This document shows positions 8,215-17,713 of a stretch of 64,000 nucleotides of DNA, in pieces. The notes under the pieces were generated by a model, which worked only from the letters and a program-made list of their open reading frames with translations, had not been told where the DNA came from and did not search any database. Both the position numbers and the translations under genes were made by a program. The DNA is taken from contig NZ_BMYZ01000001.1 of the NCBI RefSeq assembly GCF_014652535.1, positions 682,001 to 746,000 of the forward strand, in the 5' to 3' direction. The number at the start of each line of letters is the position of its first letter. Within the stretch, counting starts at the first letter, position 1. Source of the DNA: Cellvibrio zantedeschiae (GTDB taxonomy: Bacteria > Pseudomonadota > Gammaproteobacteria > Pseudomonadales > Cellvibrionaceae).

Positions 8215-10014
8215 GTGACTGACTTAAGCCATATCCGTAATTTCTCCATTATCGCCCACATTGACCACGGTAAATCCACCATCGCTGACCGCTTTATCCA
8301 AATGTGCGGTGGCTTGAGTGACCGTGAAATGGAGGCGCAAGTCCTTGATTCTATGGATCTTGAGCGTGAGCGTGGTATTACTATCAAAGCCCATAGCGTG
8401 ACCTTGCATTACAAGGCGCGCGATGGCAAAACCTACCAGCTTAATTTTATTGATACCCCCGGCCACGTGGACTTTACCTATGAGGTATCTCGCTCCCTTG
8501 CCGCTTGCGAAGGTGCGTTGCTTGTAGTGGACGCAGGCCAAGGTGTGGAAGCCCAATCCGTAGCTAACTGCTACACCGCTATTGAACAAGGTCTGGAAGT
8601 TATCCCTGTTCTAAACAAGATGGATCTGCCGCAAGCCGAGCCAGACCGTGTTGCGCAGGAAATCGAAGATATTATTGGTATCGATGCTACCGAAGCTGTG
8701 CGTTGCTCGGCCAAATCCGGTATGGGTATGGAAGATGTGTTGGAAGAACTGGTTCGTCTGGTTCCGCCGCCGGAAGGCGATGTTGATGCGCCGCTACAAG
8801 CACTGATTATTGATTCCTGGTTCGATAACTACCTCGGCGTGGTGTCCTTGGTTCGCGTAAAACAAGGCACGCTGAAGCTCAAAGACAAAATCATCGCCAA
8901 GACTATTGGCAAGCCCCAAATTGTTGATGGTGTAGGTGTATTCAGCCCCAAGCTGACCCAATTAAAAGAACTCAAAGCTGGCGAAGTGGGCTTTGTAGTT
9001 GCCGGCATTAAAGACATTCAAGGCGCGCCCGTGGGCGATACCATTACCCATGCGCAGACGCCAGAAGTGGAGTCACTTGCTGGTTTCCAGAAGATCAAAC
9101 CGCAGGTCTATGCGGGAATGTTCCCCATTAGCTCGGACGACTTCGAAGACTTCCGCGATGCTTTGGCAAAGTTGACCTTGAACGATGCCTCCCTGTTTTA
9201 TGAGCCCGAAAGCTCAGATGCCTTGGGTTTCGGCTTCCGTGTTGGCTTCCTTGGCATGCTTCACATGGAAATCATCCAGGAACGTCTTGAGCGTGAATAC
9301 GATCTGGATTTGATTACCACTGCGCCCACGGTAGTTTACGAAATTGAAAAGCGCGGCGGTGAGGTTATCTATGTTGATAACCCGTCCAAACTGCCTGACC
9401 CGGGTTCCATTCAAGAAATGCGCGAGCCTATAGTGGAAGCCAATATTTTGGTGCCACAGGAGCATTTAGGTAATGTCATTACTTTGTGTATCGATAAGCG
9501 CGGTGTACAAAAAGATTTACAGTTCACCGGCTCGCAAGTGCGTGTGCGTTATGAAATGCCGATGAACGAAGTAGTGACGGATTTCTTTGACCGATTGAAA
9601 TCGGTGAGCCGCGGTTATGCTTCATTGGACTACAGTTTTGTCCGCTTTGACGCGGCCAATCTGGTGCGTTTGGATGTACTGATCAATGGCGAAAAAGTCG
9701 ATGCGCTGGCAATTATTGTGCATCGCGACAAAGCGCAAAGAATGGGGCATTCATTGACGGAAAAAATGAAAGAATTAATTCCTCGCCAAATGTATGACGT
9801 TGCCATTCAAGCCGCTATTGGTGGGCAGATTTGCGCGCGCTCAACCGTAAAAGCCCTTCGCAAAGACGTAACCGCGAAGTGTTATGGTGGCGATGCTTCA
9901 CGTAAAAAGAAATTGCTGGAAAAACAAAAAGCCGGTAAGAAGCGTATGAAGCAGGTAGGCAGTGTAGAGATTCCACAAGCCGCATTCTTTGCTGTGTTAA
10001 AGATCGATTCTTAG
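8215..10014 (+). CDS. lepA: Elongation factor 4 (LepA), back-translocating GTPase
   Basis: 599 residues, full length, from a GTG start. The Walker-type G1 HIDHGKST lies at residues 16-23, followed by G2 RERGITIK, G3 DTPGHVDF and G4 NKMD. The EF4-specific C-terminal domain ends [20 protein letters not shown]4 binds ribosomes and affects translation under stress and initiation. It heads the lepA-lepB-DUF4845-rnc-era-recO cluster. A TAGAAT -10-like hexamer at 8128-8133 is a weak promoter candidate. Confidence 0.97.
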   Translation: MTDLSHIRNFSIIAHIDHGKSTIADRFIQMCGGLSDREMEAQVLDSMDLERERGITIKAHSVTLHYKARDGKTYQLNFIDTPGHVDFTYEVSRSLAACEGALLVVDAGQGVEAQSVANCYTAIEQGLEVIPVLNKMDLPQAEPDRVAQEIEDIIGIDATEAVRCSAKSGMGMEDVLEELVRLVPPPEGDVDAPLQALIIDSWFDNYLGVVSLVRVKQGTLKLKDKIIAKTIGKPQIVDGVGVFSPKLTQLKELKAGEVGFVVAGIKDIQGAPVGDTITHAQTPEVESLAGFQKIKPQVYAGMFPISSDDFEDFRDALAKLTLNDASLFYEPESSDALGFGFRVGFLGMLHMEIIQERLEREYDLDLITTAPTVVYEIEKRGGEVIYVDNPSKLPDPGSIQEMREPIVEANILVPQEHLGNVITLCIDKRGVQKDLQFTGSQVRVRYEMPMNEVVTDFFDRLKSVSRGYASLDYSFVRFDAANLVRLDVLINGEKVDALAIIVHRDKAQRMGHSLTEKMKELIPRQMYDVAIQAAIGGQICARSTVKALRKDVTAKCYGGDASRKKKLLEKQKAGKKRMKQVGSVEIPQAAFFAVLKIDS

Positions 10015-10098
10015 TGAGAAAAACTCTGAGTGCAGAGTTTGTCGTAGCCGTAGATTATCGCAAGGCAGAAATAGCAACTATAAAGGTTTCCAAAATTC

Positions 10099-10974
10099 AT
10101 GAGCAGTTTAAATCTTCCGTTAATTCTTTCGCTTGCGGTACTCATTACTGGCCTTATTTGGCTTATTGATATTTTGTTTTTAGCGAAACCTCGCAAGGCG
10201 CGAGTGGCTGCTGTCGCACAACAATTTTCTGCACTTGAATCTGCCGACGAACATAGAAAAGCAGCCTATGAAACCGCAGTGGAATCAGCGGGTAAAGAAC
10301 CCCTTGCGGTTGAATATGCCAAATCATTTTTCCCAGTGCTGTTTATCGTATTTTTCTTGCGCTCATTTTTGGTCGAGCCCTTTCAAATTCCTTCAGGTTC
10401 TATGATTCCTACCTTGCAGGTGGGTGATTTTATTTTAGTAAACAAGTTTGCTTATGGTGTGCGCGTCCCGGTGTTAAATAAAACCTTTATCCCGGTGGGC
10501 ACACCAAAACGTGGCGATGTTATGGTGTTCTTCCCTCCGCACCAGCCTAAAACCTATTTCATTAAGCGTGTGATAGGCGTGCCAGGGGATAAAGTTCGCT
10601 ACGCCAATAATGTGCTTTACTTAAATGGCGTGGAAGTAAAGCAAGATTATGTGCAAAAAGCTTCTCCTGAGCTGGGCTCATTTTGCATGAACCACAGACA
10701 GCAACTTACTGTAGTCAATGAAATATTGGATGGTGTTCCCCATAAAATGCAGAAGTGCGATGAACCCAGCGCTTTGAGCGCCGATGATAGAACCTGGGTT
10801 GTGGAAGAAGGCCATTATTTCATGATGGGCGACAATCGCGATAATAGCGGCGACAGCCGTGTTTGGGGAACTGTTTCTGACGATGCGATTGTAGGTAAAG
10901 CGTTTGCGGTTTGGATGCATTGGGAAGAGCTTTTAAGCATTCCCAGTTTTGATACTGTAGGTGTTGTTAAATAA
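10099..10974 (+). CDS. lepB: Signal peptidase I
   Basis: 291 residues. Two N-terminal membrane helices lie at about residues 5-26 and 75-93. The catalytic Ser is in PSGSMIPTL (about residue 99) and the Lys in FIKRVIGVPGD (about residue 155). GDNRDNSGDSR is the final conserved box. It removes signal peptides from Sec and Tat substrates. Its position directly after lepA is the classical arrangement and marks it as the housekeeping enzyme, unlike the shorter copy at 6060-6704. Confidence 0.96.
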   Translation: MSSLNLPLILSLAVLITGLIWLIDILFLAKPRKARVAAVAQQFSALESADEHRKAAYETAVESAGKEPLAVEYAKSFFPVLFIVFFLRSFLVEPFQIPSGSMIPTLQVGDFILVNKFAYGVRVPVLNKTFIPVGTPKRGDVMVFFPPHQPKTYFIKRVIGVPGDKVRYANNVLYLNGVEVKQDYVQKASPELGSFCMNHRQQLTVVNEILDGVPHKMQKCDEPSALSADDRTWVVEEGHYFMMGDNRDNSGDSRVWGTVSDDAIVGKAFAVWMHWEELLSIPSFDTVGVVK

Positions 10975-11000
10975 TCATTTATAAATTAACAGGTGCCACT

Positions 11001-11456
11001 ATGAAATCTTTGCCGAAGCATAAAAATTTTCCTAAAAGAAGTTTGCAAAAGCAGCGTGGGCTCACATTAATCAGTTGGATATTTGTGATTGCCATTCTCG
11101 CATTCTGCGGTATGTTTGCTTTTAGTGTGGTGCCTATGTATGCCGAGAATATGTATGTAGTGAAGGCGCTTAAATCTTTAGCGGACCCTGGTGAACGTGT
11201 CTTAGAGATGAGCGATTCGGAAATTAGAAAAAAAATCCAAAATTTTTATTTGATTAACAACGTGCGTAGTGAAGGCCCACAAAATATTGTTATCGACCGT
11301 AAATCGAGAAATTTGTTAATTACGATTGATTATGAAAATCGCACCAATCTTTTTTACAATATTGACATCGTAACCGTGTTCAAAAATCATTTGGATGGTG
11401 AGCATCCTGATTTGTGTTGTAGACCTACGGGCGACAAACGTGAAGTTAAGTATTAA
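11001..11456 (+). CDS. DUF4845 family membrane protein
   Basis: 151 residues. A basic N-terminus is followed by QRGLTLISW and one membrane helix (about residues 27-49), resembling a pilin-like N-terminus. Then comes a small soluble domain. The family regularly sits between lepB and rnc in gammaproteobacteria; its function is unknown. The last 17 bases overlap the rnc reading frame, suggesting translational coupling. Confidence 0.85.
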   Translation: MKSLPKHKNFPKRSLQKQRGLTLISWIFVIAILAFCGMFAFSVVPMYAENMYVVKALKSLADPGERVLEMSDSEIRKKIQNFYLINNVRSEGPQNIVIDRKSRNLLITIDYENRTNLFYNIDIVTVFKNHLDGEHPDLCCRPTGDKREVKY

Positions 11457-12123
11457 ATATCAGCGGTTACAAGATCGCCTCGGTTATGAATTCAAAACGC
11501 CAGCTTTGTTGCAGCTGGCGCTTACCCATCGCAGTCATGGTGCTCACAACAACGAGCGCCTTGAGTTTTTAGGCGATTCAATTTTAAATTTGGTCATAGG
11601 CGAAGCTTTATTTAAACGCTTCGTTGATGTGCGCGAGGGTCAATTAAGTCGGTTGCGTTCGCAATTGGTTAAAGGCGAAACCCTGGCGGAAATCGCGCGC
11701 GAATTTGAATTGGGCGAATGCTTAATTCTCGGTGAAGGCGAAATGAAATCTGGCGGTCACAGGCGCGATTCCATCTTGGCTGATTCGGTAGAGGCACTCA
11801 TAGGTGCAATCTATACCGAAACTGATTTCGATACTTGTCGCACCCATGTGTTGTCCTGGTATGCCGCACGATTGTCATCGCTCACGGTAGATACCACTGC
11901 TAAAGATCCCAAATCGCGTTTGCAGGAACATTTGCAGGGCTTACGTAAACCTCTTCCAGAATACGAGGTTGTGGAAGCCGCCGGTGAGTCTCACGCGCAA
12001 ATCTTTACTATTGAATGTCGCGTTGTGCTGCTGAAACAGCCTGTGCGTGCGCAGGCGAGTAATCGCCGTGAAGCAGAAAAAATCGCGGCAACAGAAATTC
12101 TACGTTTGCTTGATATCCAGTAG
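11440..12123 (+). CDS. rnc: Ribonuclease III
   Basis: 227 residues from a GTG at 11440, close to the 226 of E. coli RNase III. A longer frame from 11395 would add 15 residues that do not fit the family. The catalytic signature NERLEFLGDSIL lies near residue 39, with the second acidic site DSVEALIGAIY near residue 117. The dsRNA-binding domain occupies about residues 155-225. It cleaves double-stranded RNA, including the rRNA precursor. The start lies inside the end of the DUF4845 gene. Confidence 0.95.
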   Translation: MKLSIKYQRLQDRLGYEFKTPALLQLALTHRSHGAHNNERLEFLGDSILNLVIGEALFKRFVDVREGQLSRLRSQLVKGETLAEIAREFELGECLILGEGEMKSGGHRRDSILADSVEALIGAIYTETDFDTCRTHVLSWYAARLSSLTVDTTAKDPKSRLQEHLQGLRKPLPEYEVVEAAGESHAQIFTIECRVVLLKQPVRAQASNRREAEKIAATEILRLLDIQ

Positions 12124-12171
12124 TTTCTTTTTTAAATCAATTCTTTTCCGTTTCTTGTTTCAGGTTTATTT

Positions 12172-13083
12172 ATGTCAGACCATTCTGGTTCACCAACAAC
12201 TCGTTGTGGTTATGTTGCTATTGTGGGGCGCCCCAATGTGGGTAAATCTACTTTGCTCAATCATATTCTTGGGCAAAAAATTAGTATTACATCACGCAAG
12301 CCACAAACTACACGTAACAATGTTGTGGGAATCAAAACCGAGGGTGATATCCAAATCATGTTCGTGGATACTCCTGGAATGCACTTGGGGCAGCAAAAAG
12401 CGATTAACCGCTATATGAATCGCGCTGCCAACACGGCGATGAAAGATGTAGATGTGGTTGTATTTGTAGTAGATCGTTTTATTTGGACGGAAGAAGACGA
12501 AGCCGTTGCTGAAAAATTACAATATGCCTCATGCCCTATTATTCTGGCGGTCAATAAAGTTGACCAGGTGGAAGATAAAGAATCGTTGTTACCACATCTC
12601 GAAGTCTTATCAAAAAAATTAAACGTGGCGGAAATTATTCCTCTATCAGCCTTACGCAATGTCAATCTAGATCGTCTCGAACAATTAATTATTGATCGCA
12701 TGCCGGAAGGTATGCATATGTATCCGGAGGACCAAATTACGGATCGCAGTTCGCGTTTTATGGCGGCGGAAATTGTGCGTGAAAAAATCACTCGTCAATT
12801 GGGTGATGAGTTGCCTTATGAGATGGCGGTAGAAATTGAAGAATTTAAGCAAGAAGGAAACTTGCTGAACATAGGCGCATTGATTTTAGTTGAGCGGGAA
12901 GGTCAAAAACGTATTTTGATTGGCGATAAAGGCGAACGCATTAAGCTGATTGGTATTGATGCTCGCAAAGACATGGAAAAATTGTTTGACATGAAAATTA
13001 TGTTAAAGCTCTGGGTAAAAGTGAAATCTGGTTGGTCTGACGACGAGCGCGCACTGCGCAGTTTAGGTTACAACGATTTGTAA
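12172..13083 (+). CDS. era: GTPase Era
   Basis: 303 residues. GTP-binding motifs: [10 protein letters not shown] (G1), TTRNN in the switch region, DTPGMH (G3), NKVD (G4) and SAL (G5). A C-terminal KH domain from about residue 205 includes [11 protein letters not shown], the RNA-binding loop. Era acts in 30S ribosome maturation at the 3' end of 16S rRNA. It sits between rnc and recO as usual. Confidence 0.97.
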   Translation: MSDHSGSPTTRCGYVAIVGRPNVGKSTLLNHILGQKISITSRKPQTTRNNVVGIKTEGDIQIMFVDTPGMHLGQQKAINRYMNRAANTAMKDVDVVVFVVDRFIWTEEDEAVAEKLQYASCPIILAVNKVDQVEDKESLLPHLEVLSKKLNVAEIIPLSALRNVNLDRLEQLIIDRMPEGMHMYPEDQITDRSSRFMAAEIVREKITRQLGDELPYEMAVEIEEFKQEGNLLNIGALILVEREGQKRILIGDKGERIKLIGIDARKDMEKLFDMKIMLKLWVKVKSGWSDDERALRSLGYNDL

Positions 13084-13085
13084 TC

Positions 13086-13784
13086 ATGAGTGTAGAACTC
13101 CAGCCGGCATACATACTCCATACGCGCCCCTATCGCGACACCAGTATGTTGGTCGATTTTTTTACTCCAGCCTATGGACGCATTACCGCGGTCGCACGCG
13201 GAGTGCGTTCACGTAAAGCACCCAAGCGCAATTTGTTAAATCCCTTCACGCGTTTATTAATTTCATTTCAAGGCAAAACCGACCTCAAATTGCTGACTCA
13301 TTTTGAGGCCGAGGGCGCACATTTTGCGCTGACGGCGAAACATCTTTTCAGTGGTTTTTATTTAAATGAGTTGCTAGTGCGGCTGTTGCCCGAGTTGGAT
13401 GCGCACCCGGAAATTTATAGTTTGTATGAACAAAGTTTGCAGGCCCTGAATGCGCAGCAGGAGTTGGAGCCCATTTTGCGTTATTTTGAGTTTCAATTGT
13501 TAAATGAGTTGGGTTACGGAATTCATTTTGACGCTGATGCAAAAACGGGCGAAACAATTTCTGAGTCTTGTCATTATTATCTTGATACCACTTTAGGATT
13601 TTATGTGGCAGAAGTTGATGAGGCTACTAAGCCGCATTCATTTTCCGGAGAGCATTTGCTGGCTATAGCAGCGCAAGATTTTTCGCGCACAGATGTTAGG
13701 CATACTGCAAAACGTATCTCGCGGATGCTGTTAAAACCTTTATTGGGTACCAAACCTTTGATGAGCCGCGAATTGTTTAATTAA
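13086..13784 (+). CDS. recO: DNA repair protein RecO
   Basis: 232 residues, normal length. An N-terminal OB fold (PAYILHTRPYRDTSMLVDFFT, then GRITAVARGVR) is followed by the helical domain. It loads RecA with RecR in the RecFOR pathway. The start is two bases after the era stop. Its last four bases overlap the end of the converging sensor kinase gene, leaving no room for a terminator between them. Confidence 0.93.
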   Translation: MSVELQPAYILHTRPYRDTSMLVDFFTPAYGRITAVARGVRSRKAPKRNLLNPFTRLLISFQGKTDLKLLTHFEAEGAHFALTAKHLFSGFYLNELLVRLLPELDAHPEIYSLYEQSLQALNAQQELEPILRYFEFQLLNELGYGIHFDADAKTGETISESCHYYLDTTLGFYVAEVDEATKPHSFSGEHLLAIAAQDFSRTDVRHTAKRISRMLLKPLLGTKPLMSRELFN

Positions 13785-16594
13785 TTTACGGCTACTGCTT
13801 TAACACCAAAAACGTCGTTCAAATCGCGATTTTCACCCCAAGCCAAAACATCATCGATTGCACTGTTAAGTGATTGGATTGCTTCCTTTGCGCTATTTGC
13901 CTCCTTAGCTTGCAATAGCTTATCGAGGAAGCCGCTAATATTTTTTAATCGCGGCACTCCGCAATAACAACTACTGCCGTACAACCGGTGTACTAGTTCG
14001 CTAAATAGTGAATCATCGCCATCAATAATTGCCTGGTTGATTTGTAATTTTTCCTGAGGCAAACCATCTAACATCATTTTTAACATGTCGCGTGCCAGCA
14101 GGGGTTTGTTGTTGGCTAGCTTCAAACACAAACCGACATCGACTGAAGTGTTTGCATCTGGATTGGGGTCTTTAAGCGGCAACTTTTCCTGTTCAGCAAC
14201 AGGTTCATGAGCGATCACAACTTCTTTTTTGCCACTGAGGGATGTCCAGCGATTAATAATATGTGCGAGCTGGCTTTCACTCACAGGTTTGCTAATGCAG
14301 TCATCCATGCCGGAAATTAAAAGCTCCGCTTTTTGTTCAGTAAGCGAGTGCGCAGTTAATGCAATAATAGGTGTGCGCTGAGTATCTTTTTCCAATTCGC
14401 GAATATGTCGGGTAGCTTGGAATCCATCCATTCCGGGCATTTGGATATCCATAAAAATCACATCAAATTTTTGTGTTTTACAGGCATCGATTGCTTGCAA
14501 GCCGTTACTTGCTTGTACCACTTGCGTATTGAGGCCGCGCAATAATTCTGAGGCTAATTGTAAATTGGCGGGGTTATCGTCGACTAGCAATACTGAGGTT
14601 GCTGGTAAATTGGCCGCCGGATTGCTTACTTGCTCGTGGCAGGCTTCGGACAAGCTGATATTGAGTTTGTCGCACAACAATTTAAGTAGAGCATCGTATG
14701 CTATAGGTTTATTGATAAATTGTGTGTTGAGATTCTGGCCGTTGCTGCGTAACAAACGTTGGTGAGCTGCCGTGCAGCAAGCGATCACTTTACAATTAAA
14801 TTCATCTGCCAATTGCTCGCTGATATTGTTCAGCAAGGATGGAGGTATTTTTCGTTCGTCTGCTGCTATGTCCAGCAATAAAATGTCGAAAGGATCGGTT
14901 TTATGTGCTTTGCGAATACTTGGGAAGATGTCGTGAATTTCGCTGATGACATCTTGTTTCATATGCCATTCGCTCAGCAGCGCCTGCAATTGTTCGCGAG
15001 ATGTTTCATTGCTGCTACAGATAAGCGCACGATGCTGCTCAAGATTAGGTAGCGCATATTGAATAAGTTGTTTTTTATCAATTCCCAAGCGAGCGGTAAA
15101 CCAAAAAGTTGAGCCCTCATCGAGTTTGCTTTCAACACCAATCTCCCCATTCATGCGCTCGACCAAGCCCTTACAAATGGCAAGCCCCAAACCTGTCCCT
15201 CCTTGTTCACGCGAGTTGGATGCATCCGTTTGTGAAAATGGTTTAAATAAATCCTTTTGCTGGGCTGTAGTTAAACCTATGCCTTGGTCGCTCACGCTAA
15301 TTTTAAGCATGAGATGCGTTTCTTGTTGGGCAATGGCTGCTACGCGCACCATGATGTTGCCGTGCTCACTAAATTTAATCGCGTTGCTAATTAAATTGGA
15401 TAGCACTTGCTTAAAGCGTAATGAGTCACCCAAGAGTTGTGCGGGAATTTCTGGATCAACCTGCGCTATAAGCTGCAGGTTTTTTTCGTGTGCATCGGGT
15501 GCCATTATGTGCAAGGTTTCGTCGATGGTCTGACGTAAAGGCAAAGGTGCGTATTCGAGTGTTAACTTACCTGCTTCGATTTTTGAGAAATCGAGAATGC
15601 CATTAATAACTGTGAGCAAACTTTGCGCTGAATCGCGAATAGTATTGAGATACTCCGCTTGTTGTTCATCAATATCGGTTTTTAGTGCAAGCCCAACAAA
15701 GCCCAAAATACCATTCAACGGTGTGCGAATTTCATGGCTGGTGTTAGCGAGGAATTCTGATTTTATCCGACTGGCTTCAATGGCCTCTTTGCGTGCAATA
15801 TCCAATTCAATATTTTTAATTTCAATGGTTTCTAAGGTTTCAATCAAATCTTGTGTGGATTGTTCAATATGGTTTTGCAAATCTTGCTGGGCGTTTTCTA
15901 AAGATTCCGCCATGGTGTTAGTGGCGTTAGCGAGGTACACAAACTCCCGGCTTTTTTGTGGGTTAACACGGGTTTGCAATTTTCCTTGCGCCAAATGATT
16001 GATAACGTCTTTAATATGGTTAAGCGGTTCGGTGATATTTTTAAATAAACGCGTTGCTAAAAAACCCGCCACAATCAAGCAAGCTAAGGTAATGGCGATG
16101 GTAATTAAAATGGTTTGGTAGTGAATCACCATATAGGGTGACGAGAGCATTTCTACTTCAACCCAACCTATAGGGTTCAAACCATTTTTATCAACAATGG
16201 GATGTGAAAATAAAATAGTCCGGCGTGTTTCGCGGCGCACGGGTTCCAAGCTGTTGGGTGAGAGGCCAATATCATTAGTGGGTAAAAATTCCGGGCCGCT
16301 GTGGAAAGATTCGTTAGTTTTTTCCAATCGCACATGCAAAGCCCGAATGTAAGGGTCTTCTAGCGAACCATCTAATATTTCCTGCAAAAGAGCTTTGTCA
16401 TTGCGAATAATAGGTGTGTAAATCAAATGTGCAGTTTTGCGAGTCATGGCGCTGCCGCGCATATCTACAAATTTGCTCAGCTCGTACAAGCAAAAAGAAA
16501 TCAGTGACACAGAGAGTATTAAAACAATCGCAATTGCAGGGGTGAAGATCAATTGCCATACGTTGTGTTTGAAGCTTTTAGATGCGCTGGGCAT
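13781..16594 (-). CDS. Hybrid sensor histidine kinase, BarA/GacS type
   Basis: 937 residues. Membrane helices lie at about 15-37 and 160-180, with a sensor domain between them. HAMP and coiled coil cover about 181-275. HisKA has the phosphorylated His at 287 (ANTSHEIRTPLNG). HATPase_c follows (NLISNAIKF, DQGIG, GGTGLGLAIC). A degenerate receiver at about 520-640 has no clean acidic pocket. The true receiver has its phospho-acceptor Asp at 716 (FMDIQMPGMDG). The C-terminal Hpt domain has His at 869 in HRLYGSSCYCGVPRL, the variant typical of GacS/BarA. The likely partner is a GacA/UvrY regulator outside the window, acting through small RNAs on CsrA. An AAGGAT site precedes the ATG. Adjacency to cysM, rlmD and relA matches the gacS neighbourhood of Pseudomonas. 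Confidence 0.9.
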   Translation of the reverse strand: MPSASKSFKHNVWQLIFTPAIAIVLILSVSLISFCLYELSKFVDMRGSAMTRKTAHLIYTPIIRNDKALLQEILDGSLEDPYIRALHVRLEKTNESFHSGPEFLPTNDIGLSPNSLEPVRRETRRTILFSHPIVDKNGLNPIGWVEVEMLSSPYMVIHYQTILITIAITLACLIVAGFLATRLFKNITEPLNHIKDVINHLAQGKLQTRVNPQKSREFVYLANATNTMAESLENAQQDLQNHIEQSTQDLIETLETIEIKNIELDIARKEAIEASRIKSEFLANTSHEIRTPLNGILGFVGLALKTDIDEQQAEYLNTIRDSAQSLLTVINGILDFSKIEAGKLTLEYAPLPLRQTIDETLHIMAPDAHEKNLQLIAQVDPEIPAQLLGDSLRFKQVLSNLISNAIKFSEHGNIMVRVAAIAQQETHLMLKISVSDQGIGLTTAQQKDLFKPFSQTDASNSREQGGTGLGLAICKGLVERMNGEIGVESKLDEGSTFWFTARLGIDKKQLIQYALPNLEQHRALICSSNETSREQLQALLSEWHMKQDVISEIHDIFPSIRKAHKTDPFDILLLDIAADERKIPPSLLNNISEQLADEFNCKVIACCTAAHQRLLRSNGQNLNTQFINKPIAYDALLKLLCDKLNISLSEACHEQVSNPAANLPATSVLLVDDNPANLQLASELLRGLNTQVVQASNGLQAIDACKTQKFDVIFMDIQMPGMDGFQATRHIRELEKDTQRTPIIALTAHSLTEQKAELLISGMDDCISKPVSESQLAHIINRWTSLSGKKEVVIAHEPVAEQEKLPLKDPNPDANTSVDVGLCLKLANNKPLLARDMLKMMLDGLPQEKLQINQAIIDGDDSLFSELVHRLYGSSCYCGVPRLKNISGFLDKLLQAKEANSAKEAIQSLNSAIDDVLAWGENRDLNDVFGVKAVAVN

Positions 16595-16768
16595 GGAGAT
16601 AATCCTTGACGATATTCGAACGGAGCAAAGCGGGCTGTAATCTTATAGGCTTAATCGAAGCCGCTTGTACGCTAACCTGTAACAATCAGTAGTGCTGTCA
16701 GGTCATTGAGCGTTAGAATAGCCGCCCTTTGTCATGCTGTACATTCGAGTTTTTGGTTAGAGGCCCAT

Positions 16769-17659
16769 ATGCATTTCCCCACGATTGAAGCTTTTGTTGG
16801 CAATACGCCGCTCGTGCGCTTGCAGCGTTTACCCGGCGAGACCAGCAATACTATTCTGGTGAAATTGGAAGGCAATAATCCGGCAGGCTCGGTTAAGGAT
16901 CGCCCGGCTATGTCCATGATCCAGCAGGCTGAAAACCGTGGTGATATTAAGCCCGGCGAGACTCTGATTGAAGCTACCAGCGGCAATACTGGCATAGCAT
17001 TGGCGATGGCGGCGGCAATCAAGGGTTACAGGATGATCCTGATCATGCCAGACAACAGCACCGCTGAGCGCAAAGCGGCGATGACGGCCTATGGTGCAGA
17101 ACTGATTTTGGTTACGAAAGAGCAGGGCATGGAAGGTGCTCGCGATTTAGCGTTGGCTATGCAAGCTGAAGGTAAGGGCAAGGTGCTCGATCAATTTGGC
17201 AATGGCGATAACCCCTTAGCGCATTACAAAACCACCGGGCCAGAAATTTGGCAACAAACTGGCGGACTGATCACTCATTTTGTAAGTTCCATGGGTACCA
17301 CCGGTACTATCATGGGTACTTCACGTTATTTAAAAGAACAAAATCCTGACATAAAAATAATAGGTTTGCAGCCAGACGAGGGCGCCAGTATTCCCGGTAT
17401 TCGTCGCTGGCCGGAGGCCTATTTGCCCAAGATATACGACAAAAGTCGCGTAGACGATATTGTCGGAATGTCGCAACAAGAAGCTGAACACACCATGCGT
17501 GAACTCGCTCGTAAAGAGGGAATTTTCTGCGGCGTGTCGTCTGGCGGTGCGGTTGCGGCGGCATTGCGTTTGAGCCAGCAGGTAGAGAATGCAGTGATAG
17601 TGGCCATTATTTGCGATCGCGGCGATAGATATTTATCGTCGGGCTTATTCAATGAGTAA
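16769..17659 (+). CDS. cysM: Cysteine synthase B (O-acetylserine sulfhydrylase)
   Basis: 296 residues from the ATG at 16769, which follows a GAGG site. The longer frame from 16706 adds residues absent from the family. The PLP lysine is in GSVKDRPAMSM (about residue 43). The phosphate-binding loop and TSGNTGIALA are present, and the C-terminus has SSGGAVAAAL. It makes L-cysteine from O-acetylserine and sulfide or thiosulfate. It is divergent from the kinase gene. TAGAAT at 16714-16719 is a possible -10. Confidence 0.93.
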   Translation: MHFPTIEAFVGNTPLVRLQRLPGETSNTILVKLEGNNPAGSVKDRPAMSMIQQAENRGDIKPGETLIEATSGNTGIALAMAAAIKGYRMILIMPDNSTAERKAAMTAYGAELILVTKEQGMEGARDLALAMQAEGKGKVLDQFGNGDNPLAHYKTTGPEIWQQTGGLITHFVSSMGTTGTIMGTSRYLKEQNPDIKIIGLQPDEGASIPGIRRWPEAYLPKIYDKSRVDDIVGMSQQEAEHTMRELARKEGIFCGVSSGGAVAAALRLSQQVENAVIVAIICDRGDRYLSSGLFNE

Positions 17660-17713
17660 GTTTTGATCGCCAATTGACGTTAGTTGGATGTTAAAAATAA
17701 TTAGGAGTGTTAT

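Noticed and set aside
16706-16768. Upstream extension of cysM
   Set aside because: Adds 21 residues not found in the family; the ATG at 16769 has a ribosome site and the correct N-terminus.
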